Source: Ruminococcus sp. UBA5884
GTDB taxonomy: Bacteria > Bacillota > Clostridia > Oscillospirales > Ruminococcaceae
Length of the DNA: 14,298 nucleotides
Direction of reading: 5' to 3'
Assembly (NCBI GenBank): GCA_002431975.1
Contig: DJFA01000030.1
Span: 1-14,298, forward strand
Below the pieces are notes generated by a model. That model was not told where the DNA came from. It made no database searches and was given only the letters and a program-made list of their open reading frames with translations. Made by a program: the position numbers and the translations under genes. Below, one piece after another: positions 6,131-12,597 of the stretch; position 1 is the first letter of the stretch, and the number at the start of each line of letters is the position of its first letter.

Positions 6131-8125
6131 ATGACAAAAATACCTTCAGAAAATAATATTTATGATGTTCCATTGTACTTTTTTCATAATGGCAAAAATT
6201 ATGAAGCATATAAGTTTTTTGGAGCTAACAAAACTGAAAAAAATACATACAGCTTCAGAGTATGGGCTCCTAATGCCGTAAGCGTTTCCGTTATAGGCGA
6301 TTTCAATAACTGGGACAGAAACTGTAACCCTATGCACCGTATCTCAGATGAAGTCTGGGAAACAGTTATATCAGACCTTAAAATATATGATGCATATAAA
6401 TACAGCATTGAAACAAAAACAGGAAAAATACTCAATAAGGCTGACCCTTATGCAAGACATTCAGAACTTCGTCCCGGTACTGCATCAAAAATATTTGACA
6501 GCAGCTTTAAATGGTCAGACAGTGAATGGCTTGAAAACAAGGCTTCTCATTCAGTTTATAAATCACCTGTTAATATATATGAGGTGCATTTCAGCTCATG
6601 GAAGAAAAATGATGACGGCTCTTTTTACTCATATACCCAGCTTGCATCTGAAATAATACCTTATATGAAAAAAATGTCATATACGCATATCGAGTTTATG
6701 CCTCTGGCAGAACACCCGTTTGACGGTTCATGGGGATATCAGGTAACAGGCTATTTTGCTCCTACTTCAAGATTCGGTACTCCGGACGATTTCAAAAAAA
6801 TGATAAATCAGTTCCATAAAGCCGGAATAGGAGTAATTCTCGACTGGGTTCCGGCACATTTTCCAAAAGACGCTCAGGGACTCTATGAATTTGACGGAAC
6901 ATACTGCTATGAATATGAAGACCCCAAAAAACGTGAACACTACGGCTGGGGTACAAGAGTTTTCGATTACGGAAAAAATGAAGTATGCTCATTCCTTATT
7001 TCAAATGCGTGCTACTGGCTTGAGGAATACCATATAGACGGTCTGAGAGTTGATGCTGTGGCTTCAATGCTTTACCTCGACTATGACAGACGTGACGGCG
7101 AATGGACTCCGAATATAAACGGCGGCAACGAAAATATTGAAGCAGTCGAATTTTTCAAACATCTTAATGAAGCAGTTTTTTCAAGAAATCCTGATGTTCT
7201 GATGATTGCTGAAGAATCAACTGCATGGCCTCTGGTTACAAAACCTACTGATATAGGAGGTCTTGGCTTCAATTTCAAATGGAATATGGGCTGGATGAAT
7301 GATATGCTCGCATATATGTCGCTTGACCCGATGTACAGAGCTTTCAACCATGATAAGATAACATTCTCATTTTTCTACTGCTTTTCAGAAAACTATATCC
7401 TTCCTATCTCACATGATGAGGTAGTTCACGGCAAATGCTCAATGTTCGGCAAGATGTGCGGCAATACAGAACAGAAATATTCCGCATACCGTGCATTTAT
7501 GTGCTATATGATGGCTCATCCGGGCAAGAAACTTATGTTTATGGGTCAGGAATTTGCTCAGGAAAAAGAATGGAATTTTGAAACATCTCTCGACTGGCAG
7601 CTCCTTGATGATGAAAATCATAAAAAATTCCTCGAATTCAATAAAAAACTCAATAAATTCTATCTTGACAATTCTCCTATGTGGCAGAATGACGACTCAT
7701 GGAACGGTTTCAGCTGGATATCCCACGATGACTACAAACAGAGCGTTATAGCTTTCAGAAGAATTGATGAGGAGAACAATGAAATAATTGCTGTCTGCAA
7801 CTTCGTTCCCGCAGAACATGAGGATTATAAAATAGGTGTTCCGTATTCAGGAAGATATAAGCTTGTATTCAATTCAGATGATACAGCTTTCGGCGGAAGC
7901 GGCATTGCCTGTAAAACTGTCAAATCCCAGAATATACCGATGCATGGCTATGACAACTGTATATCCTTGAAACTCGCTCCGCTTTCAGTCATCTATCTTA
8001 AATATGCTCCGATTAAAAAGAGAACAAAGAAAACTGATGATACTGATGAAGCAAAGCCTAAGACAAGGAGAAAAACAAAATCAGCTTCTGATGAAAAAAC
8101 TGATAAGGATACTCCTTCAGTATGA
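6131..8125 (+). CDS. glgB: 1,4-alpha-glucan branching enzyme (GH13)
   Basis: Cuts alpha-1,4-glucan chains and re-attaches them in alpha-1,6 linkage to branch glycogen. The start is ATG 6131 (664 residues), chosen for its strong Shine-Dalgarno 7 nt upstream; an in-frame TTG at 6074 is part of the promoter. An N-terminal CBM48-like domain (FRVWAPNAVSVSVIGDFNNW, about 42-61) precedes the catalytic barrel. GH13 regions: DWVPAHF (Asp238), the nucleophile in DGLRVDAV (Asp308), the acid/base in MIAEES (Glu361) and the stabiliser in SHDE (Asp429). LAEHPFDGSWGYQ and MGQEFAQEKEW are branching-enzyme signatures. The last 36 or so residues (from about 629) form a charged Lys/Arg/Thr/Asp tail after the normal family end. 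It is a separate unit from glgCDA. Confidence 0.96.
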   Translation: MTKIPSENNIYDVPLYFFHNGKNYEAYKFFGANKTEKNTYSFRVWAPNAVSVSVIGDFNNWDRNCNPMHRISDEVWETVISDLKIYDAYKYSIETKTGKILNKADPYARHSELRPGTASKIFDSSFKWSDSEWLENKASHSVYKSPVNIYEVHFSSWKKNDDGSFYSYTQLASEIIPYMKKMSYTHIEFMPLAEHPFDGSWGYQVTGYFAPTSRFGTPDDFKKMINQFHKAGIGVILDWVPAHFPKDAQGLYEFDGTYCYEYEDPKKREHYGWGTRVFDYGKNEVCSFLISNACYWLEEYHIDGLRVDAVASMLYLDYDRRDGEWTPNINGGNENIEAVEFFKHLNEAVFSRNPDVLMIAEESTAWPLVTKPTDIGGLGFNFKWNMGWMNDMLAYMSLDPMYRAFNHDKITFSFFYCFSENYILPISHDEVVHGKCSMFGKMCGNTEQKYSAYRAFMCYMMAHPGKKLMFMGQEFAQEKEWNFETSLDWQLLDDENHKKFLEFNKKLNKFYLDNSPMWQNDDSWNGFSWISHDDYKQSVIAFRRIDEENNEIIAVCNFVPAEHEDYKIGVPYSGRYKLVFNSDDTAFGGSGIACKTVKSQNIPMHGYDNCISLKLAPLSVIYLKYAPIKKRTKKTDDTDEAKPKTRRKTKSASDEKTDKDTPSV

Positions 8126-8234
8126 AAAAATTATACTTTCGGTAAATTATCAGGCAGATTATGACTGCATTTTCAGCGGATTGTTAATTAAATTTAAAAA
8201 ATAAGCAAATTGAAAAATAAAATAGATTAAACTA

Positions 8235-8263
8235 TTGAAATTTTATCATTTTTACTATATAAT
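8235..8263 (+). promoter_or_regulatory. Consensus promoter between glgB and glgC
   Basis: TTGAAA (8235-8240), exactly 17 bp, then TATAAT (8258-8263). The start point would be near 8270, just before the perfect 12-bp stem at 8279-8319. The first annotated start codon downstream is more than 400 nt away, so this promoter would drive either a long glgC leader or a separate small RNA. Confidence 0.6.
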
Positions 8264-8278
8264 ATCTAATAGGAAATG

Positions 8279-8319
8279 TTTTATATCCGCTGAACCTGCG
8301 TCAGACTGCGGATATAAAA
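8279..8319 (+). other. Perfect 12-bp stem-loop in the glgB-glgC interval
   Basis: TTTTATATCCGC (8279-8290) is fully complementary to GCGGATATAAAA (8308-8319) around a 17-nt loop. A run of A, not T, follows on the + strand, and the complementary strand also lacks a T-tract after the stem, so it is not an intrinsic terminator. A smaller CCGGT/ACCGG stem follows at about 8339-8360. The stem would sit about 9 nt into RNA from the promoter at 8235-8263. Its role is unknown. Confidence 0.55.
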
Positions 8320-8518
8320 AAATACAGCAATTATATTGCCGGTTTTATAATTGCACCGGAACGTAATTTTCCGAAAGTTATTTTCATAAACAGTGATTTT
8401 TTAAACAGCAAAGCAGACTGATGCTTTCAGAAAAAATTTTTATGTTGATTGAAATATTATGGCAAATATTCAGAGAAAGGAATTGTTACTGATATTATAG
8501 AATTTGTAACCGGATTTT

Positions 8519-8524
8519 TATAAT
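8519..8524 (+). promoter_or_regulatory. Candidate -10 element for the glgCDA operon
   Basis: TATAAT, with only a poor -35 (TTATAG or TATAGA) at 17-18 bp. The expected start point is near 8530, exactly where the compact structured leader begins. A weak -35 suggests either an activator-dependent promoter or transcription from the upstream promoter at 8235-8263. Confidence 0.35.
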
Positions 8525-8529
8525 ATGTA

Positions 8530-8648
8530 CCCGTTTGCTGACGGGGAATTAACGCCCTCGGAGTGTCATGCCATGGTGTTCTGTGCTTTTTTTCAGAATA
8601 CTGACACGCAGAAAAGGGAATAAACCTTTAAAAAAAGCTCTTGCTTTT
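8530..8648 (+). promoter_or_regulatory. Structured leader of glgCDA, possible RNA regulatory element
   Basis: Hairpin A: CCCGT (8530-8534) with ACGGG (8541-8545) over 6 nt. Hairpin B: GTGTCA (8563-8568) with TGACAC (8602-8607), continuing after a 7-nt bulge into GTGTTCTG (8576-8583) paired with CAGAATAC (8594-8601), with a T7 loop. A weak AAAGG/CCTTT pair (about 8613-8628) and AAAAGC/GCTTTT (8633-8648) follow. The paired segments together outweigh what I see elsewhere between genes here. I compared it by eye with TPP, SAM, FMN, ZTP (pfl), ydaO, guanidine, glycine, THF, glmS and T-box patterns and found no match. The function is unassigned; folding was done by eye. Confidence 0.4.
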
Positions 8649-8673
8649 ATGGTTTTTCAGTAACGTGATACTT

Positions 8674-9876
8674 ATGTATATAAAAAAAGAATGCGTCGCA
8701 ATGATACTTGCAGGCGGTCAGGGAAGCAGACTGTATGCACTTACACAGAACGTTGCCAAGCCGGCTGTTCCGTTCGGAGGAAAATACAGAATTATAGATT
8801 TTCCGCTTTCAAACTGTACTAATTCGGGTATAGATACTGTAGGCGTTCTTACCCAGTATCAGCCGCTTGTGCTTAATGACTATATAGGCAACGGTCAGCC
8901 ATGGGATTTGGATAAGATAAGAGGAGGCGTTCATATTCTTCCGCCTTATCAGACTGCCGCTGGTGCTTCATGGTATGAAGGTACTGCCAACGCAATCTAT
9001 CAGAATATCAGCTTTGTTGACAGATATGACCCGGAATATGTTATAGTCCTCGGCGGCGACCATATCTATAAAATGGATTACTCAAAAATGCTCGATTTCC
9101 ATAAGAAAAACAATGCCGACAGCACTATTGCCGTACTCGACGTTTCACTTGAGGAAGCTTCAAGATTCGGTATAATGACCTGCGACAAGGACGGCAGAGT
9201 AGTAAGATTTACAGAAAAGCCAAAAAATCCGGAGTCAACTCTCGCATCAATGGGTATATACATATTCACATGGAGCAAGCTTAAAAAATATCTTATCGAA
9301 AATGAAAATGCAAATACCGGTTCAAAGGATTTCGGCAAGGATATAATCCCTGCAATGCTTGCAAATAATGAAAGACTTTTTGCATACGCATTTGACGGCT
9401 ACTGGAAAGATGTCGGCACTCTCGACAGCCTCTGGGACGCAAATATGGACCTTATCAATCCTAATGTCAACCTTGACCTTTATGATAATGAATGGAAAAT
9501 CTATTCAAGAAACCCTATAAAGCCTCCGCAGTATATCGGAAAAAATGCTGAAATCGAAAACTCAATGGTCGCAGAAGGAAGCATCATTGAAGGAAAAGTT
9601 GATTTCTCAGTTATCTTTGAAGACGTAATTATTGAAGAAGGTGCTGTTGTAAATTACAGTATCGTAATGCCGGGAACTGTAATAAAATCAGGTGCTGTTG
9701 TCGAATATGCAATAGTCGGCGAATCCTGTACAGTGGAATCAGGCGTTTCAATAGGTGCAAGTCCGGAAACAGTCGAAAACCGTGACAACTGGGGCATCGC
9801 AGTTATAGGTCATGGTCAGAACATCACTGAAGGCACTAAGGTACTTCCTAAACAGATGGTTCCGGATATTAGATAA
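8674..9876 (+). CDS. glgC: Glucose-1-phosphate adenylyltransferase, catalytic subunit
   Basis: Makes ADP-glucose and pyrophosphate from glucose-1-phosphate and ATP, the committed step of glycogen synthesis. 400 residues from ATG 8674, the family's usual length; the longer frame from TTG 8641 would add 11 hydrophobic residues not typical of GlgC. The nucleotide-binding loop LAGGQGSRL (12-20), AKPAVPFGGKYR, GGDHIY (127-132), FTEKPK and GYWKDVGTLDS (from 242) are all present. The C-terminal left-handed beta-helix shows hexapeptide-like repeats (AEGSIIEGKV, EEGAVVNYSIV, KSGAVVEYAIV). The Shine-Dalgarno is weak: only GTGAT (8665-8669), unlike the strong sites of glgB, glgD and glgA. First gene of glgCDA, and probably an enzyme partner of GlgD. 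Confidence 0.95.
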   Translation: MYIKKECVAMILAGGQGSRLYALTQNVAKPAVPFGGKYRIIDFPLSNCTNSGIDTVGVLTQYQPLVLNDYIGNGQPWDLDKIRGGVHILPPYQTAAGASWYEGTANAIYQNISFVDRYDPEYVIVLGGDHIYKMDYSKMLDFHKKNNADSTIAVLDVSLEEASRFGIMTCDKDGRVVRFTEKPKNPESTLASMGIYIFTWSKLKKYLIENENANTGSKDFGKDIIPAMLANNERLFAYAFDGYWKDVGTLDSLWDANMDLINPNVNLDLYDNEWKIYSRNPIKPPQYIGKNAEIENSMVAEGSIIEGKVDFSVIFEDVIIEEGAVVNYSIVMPGTVIKSGAVVEYAIVGESCTVESGVSIGASPETVENRDNWGIAVIGHGQNITEGTKVLPKQMVPDIR

Positions 9877-9890
9877 GGGAGGATTAAAAA

Positions 9891-11015
9891 ATGATTTCAA
9901 ATAACAGTATTCTTGGTCTGATTTTTTCAAATATGCATGATTCAACTATTCCGAGTCTTACAAAGGAAAGAACTATGGGTTCAGTAATGTTCGGCGGAAG
10001 ATACAGACTTATAGATTTCCCTCTTTCAAATTTTGTTAATTCAGGCGTTACCGAAATAGGAGTTATAACAAAATCAAATTATCAGTCACTCCTTGACCAT
10101 ATCGGTTCAGGCAGAGAATGGGACCTTTCAAATAAAAACGGCGGTCTTCATCTTCTTCCTCCTTTCAGCCATGTTGGAAGCGGTATCTACAGAGGACGCA
10201 TAGAAGCTCTCTCAGGAGTATGGAGCTTCGTTGAACATTCAACTGCTGAATATATAATCATGTCAGACTGCGATGTTGCTACAACTATAGACTATAAACC
10301 TGTTCTCAGACAGCATATTGAATCAGGTGCTGATATAACTGCCGTATATGCAAAGACTTTCCGCAAATGCTCTGAATCAATAGGCGGTACTGTCTTCAAT
10401 ACAAATGCTGAAGGCAGAATAACCGATGTTATGATAAATCCTGAAATTATCGGCGAATGCAAGTTAAGCCTCAATATGTATGTAATCAAAAAGGAATTTT
10501 TAAGAAAAATCGTCAAGGATTCCATAAGCAGAGGCATCACAAGCTTTGAAACTGCAATACTTCAGGGCAAAAAGGACGAAATAAAGATATATGGCTTTGA
10601 ACATACAGGATATTTCTCAAAAATAGACAGTATGGACAGCTACTATAAGGAAAATATGGCTCTTTTAAATACTGAAAACAGAGCTAATCTTTTCAGAAAT
10701 GAAATGCCTATTTATACTAAAATCAGAGATAACGGCCCTGTAAAGTATGGTGTCGGCTCTAAAACTAAAAATTCTCTTATCGCTGACGGCTGTATAATTG
10801 ACGGTACTGTTGAAAATTCAGTGCTTTTCAGAGGCGTTAAAGTCGGTAAGGGTGCAGTTGTAAGAAACTGTATTCTCATGCAGGATACTGTAATCGGAAA
10901 TAACTGCGATATCGAATATGTTGTAACTGACAAGCGTGCTGAAATAACAGACGGACGTTCTCTCACAGGTTCTGAAAGCTATCCGCTTTATGTAGGCAAA
11001 AAAGCTAAAATCTGA
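9891..11015 (+). CDS. glgD: GlgD, non-catalytic GlgC paralogue
   Basis: Partner subunit of ADP-glucose pyrophosphorylase in Firmicutes; in characterised systems GlgD alone is nearly inactive and modifies GlgC in a heteromer. 374 residues, the usual length. It aligns with GlgC by eye over the whole length (FGGRYRLIDFPLSN, GREWDLSNKNGGLHLLPPF), but the catalytic signatures are lost. The LAGGxGSRL loop is replaced by GLIFSNMHDST, the KPAVPFGG stretch by RTMGSVMFGG, GGDHIY by MSDCDVA (124-130), and GYWKDVGT by GYFSKIDS. The C-terminal beta-helix is kept. It starts 14 nt after the glgC stop with AAGGGAGG (9875-9882) as Shine-Dalgarno, so the two are almost surely co-translated from one mRNA. Confidence 0.94.
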   Translation: MISNNSILGLIFSNMHDSTIPSLTKERTMGSVMFGGRYRLIDFPLSNFVNSGVTEIGVITKSNYQSLLDHIGSGREWDLSNKNGGLHLLPPFSHVGSGIYRGRIEALSGVWSFVEHSTAEYIIMSDCDVATTIDYKPVLRQHIESGADITAVYAKTFRKCSESIGGTVFNTNAEGRITDVMINPEIIGECKLSLNMYVIKKEFLRKIVKDSISRGITSFETAILQGKKDEIKIYGFEHTGYFSKIDSMDSYYKENMALLNTENRANLFRNEMPIYTKIRDNGPVKYGVGSKTKNSLIADGCIIDGTVENSVLFRGVKVGKGAVVRNCILMQDTVIGNNCDIEYVVTDKRAEITDGRSLTGSESYPLYVGKKAKI

Positions 11016-11035
11016 ACAGGGGAGTGAGCAGTAAA

Positions 11036-12460
11036 ATGAATATATTGTATGCTGCAAGTGAAGCACTTCCATATGTAGCTTCAGGCGGACTCGCTGATGT
11101 AGCCGGTTCTCTGCCGGCTGCCATCAATAAAAAAGGTCATGACTGCCGTGTCGTTATACCTCTTTATAAAAATATAAGAGCTGACCTCAGAGCTTCACTG
11201 ACTTATCTTACAAATATAACAGTTGATGTTGCATGGAGAAAACAGTACTGCGGAATATTTACCGGAATAAGCAACGGTGTGACATATTATTTTATAGACA
11301 ATGAATATTATTTCGGCAGAGATGGCATTTACGGCTTTTATGATGACTGCGAAAGATTTGTATTCTTTTCAAGAGCAGTGCTTGAAATGCTCAGATGCAT
11401 TGATTTTAAACCCGATGTAATAAACTGCAATGACTGGCAGACTGCTCTTATTCCTGTTTATTATCAGGTATTCTATAAATATCAGCAAGGCTATGAAAAT
11501 ATCAGAACTGTTTTTACAATCCACAATATTCAGTATCAGGGCAAATATGGTACAGAAGTTGTCAATGAACTGATGGGTATACCTATGTATCATTCAGACC
11601 TCCTTATGTATGACGGTTGTGTAAATATGATGAAAGGAGCTATCCAGACTGCTGACAAGATTGTTACCGTAAGCCCGAGCTATGCGTGGGAAATCCTCGA
11701 CCCATGGTATTCACATGGTCTTGACAGGATTCTTGTAAACAAACAGTATAAACTCTGCGGATTCCTCAACGGAATTGATACTGAACAGTATAACCCTGAA
11801 ACTGATAAGCTTATAGCTGCAAATTACAGTGCAAAGGATATCTCAGGAAAGAAAATCTGTAAACAGAAGCTCATTGAAGAACTTGGTCTTCAGGACGGCG
11901 ATGAACCGATAATCGGCATAGTTACAAGATTTGTTTCACATAAGGGTATTGACCTTATCAAACACGTTATGGAGGATATGATAAACCTCGGATACAAGTT
12001 TGCTGTTCTTGGAAGCGGAGAGAAAATATTTGAAGACTTTTTCAGAGAAATGTCACTCAGATACAAAGACCGTGTAAGCGTTACAATAGGCTTTGTTCCT
12101 GACCTTGCAAGACGTATCTATGCAGGTGCGGATATGTTCCTCATGCCTTCACAGAGTGAACCTTGCGGTCTTGCCCAGATGGTTTCAATGCGTTACGGTA
12201 CTATTCCGATAGTGCGTGAAACAGGAGGCCTCAGAGATTCAGTGCGTGATTGCGGCGGTGAAAACGGCAACGGATTTACATTCAAATCATATAATGCACA
12301 TGATATGCTCAATGCCTGCAAGAGAGCTAAAGAAGCTTATGAAAATAAAAAGGAATGGACTGAAATCATTAAGCGTGCTATGAATGATGATTTCAGCTGG
12401 GACGTATCAGCTGAACTTTATATCGGTCTTTACCGTGAAATAGTAAGCTGGAATGAATAA
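11036..12460 (+). CDS. glgA: Glycogen synthase (ADP-glucose, GT5)
   Basis: Transfers glucose from ADP-glucose to the growing alpha-1,4-glucan. 474 residues from ATG 11036, matching the family length; a GTG at 11024 overlaps the Shine-Dalgarno AGGGGAG (11018-11024) and is therefore unlikely. The N-terminal Rossmann half runs from NILYAASEALP; the C-terminal half shows TRFVSHKG (Arg298, Lys303), LGSGEKIFE, the catalytic-site EPCGL (Glu375) and RETGGLRDSV. FTIHNIQYQG and the LNGID segment are typical. Two departures: the donor-site KxGGL motif reads ASGGL (Ala15 where Escherichia coli has Lys15), and the V-H-x-[HN]-D-W motif reads VINCNDW (Asn for His). Everything else looks intact. It begins 20 nt after glgD. 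Confidence 0.95.
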   Translation: MNILYAASEALPYVASGGLADVAGSLPAAINKKGHDCRVVIPLYKNIRADLRASLTYLTNITVDVAWRKQYCGIFTGISNGVTYYFIDNEYYFGRDGIYGFYDDCERFVFFSRAVLEMLRCIDFKPDVINCNDWQTALIPVYYQVFYKYQQGYENIRTVFTIHNIQYQGKYGTEVVNELMGIPMYHSDLLMYDGCVNMMKGAIQTADKIVTVSPSYAWEILDPWYSHGLDRILVNKQYKLCGFLNGIDTEQYNPETDKLIAANYSAKDISGKKICKQKLIEELGLQDGDEPIIGIVTRFVSHKGIDLIKHVMEDMINLGYKFAVLGSGEKIFEDFFREMSLRYKDRVSVTIGFVPDLARRIYAGADMFLMPSQSEPCGLAQMVSMRYGTIPIVRETGGLRDSVRDCGGENGNGFTFKSYNAHDMLNACKRAKEAYENKKEWTEIIKRAMNDDFSWDVSAELYIGLYREIVSWNE

Positions 12461-12464
12461 GTAT

Positions 12465-12535
12465 TAACGCAGATTCGATGAATTGTATGGAACTTGTTTT
12501 CAATCCTGAAATTTTATTGTCGGATTGGCGTTATT
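12465..12535 (-). repeat. Degenerate repeat copy without the GC core
   Basis: TAACGCAGATTCGATG... at 12465-12486 matches the start of copy 2 (2376-2397) at 19 of 22 positions. The downstream part CCTGAAATTTTATTGTCGG (about 12505-12523) resembles the distal flanks of copies 1 and 2 (CCTAGAATTT and CCAGAATTTTATGCTG). The GC palindrome between them is absent. TAACGC at the left and GCGTTA at the right (12528-12533) form short terminal inverted repeats. Like copy 2, it begins only 4-5 nt after a stop codon. Confidence 0.5.
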
Positions 12536-12555
12536 AAAGAATATGTAAAAAAACG

Positions 12556-12586
12556 GAACAGGGACTATTAGCCCCTGTTCTTTTTT
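12556..12586 (+). terminator. Intrinsic terminator after glgA, just before the next ribosome-binding site
   Basis: GAACAGGG (12556-12563) pairs perfectly with CCCTGTTC (12573-12580) over a 9-nt loop, followed by TTTTTT (12581-12586). It is a convincing Rho-independent terminator for glgCDA. It stops directly at the Shine-Dalgarno AGGAGAG (12587-12593) of the next gene, so any promoter of that gene must lie upstream of, or within, this hairpin. Confidence 0.85.
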
Positions 12587-12597
12587 AGGAGAGAATT

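Noticed and set aside
8279..8319. Intrinsic terminator of glgB
   Set aside because: The stem is followed by A, not T, on the + strand, and no T-tract follows it on the other strand.
8530..8648. Known riboswitch class (ZTP/pfl, ydaO, guanidine, fluoride and others)
   Set aside because: None of the conserved cores I know could be laid onto the sequence, so no class was assigned.
8641..8673. TTG start for glgC, 11 codons upstream
   Set aside because: It adds hydrophobic residues not seen in GlgC, has no Shine-Dalgarno and falls within the small leader stem at 8633-8648.
11024..11035. GTG start for glgA
   Set aside because: It overlaps the Shine-Dalgarno itself; ATG 11036 gives the normal GlgA N-terminus.
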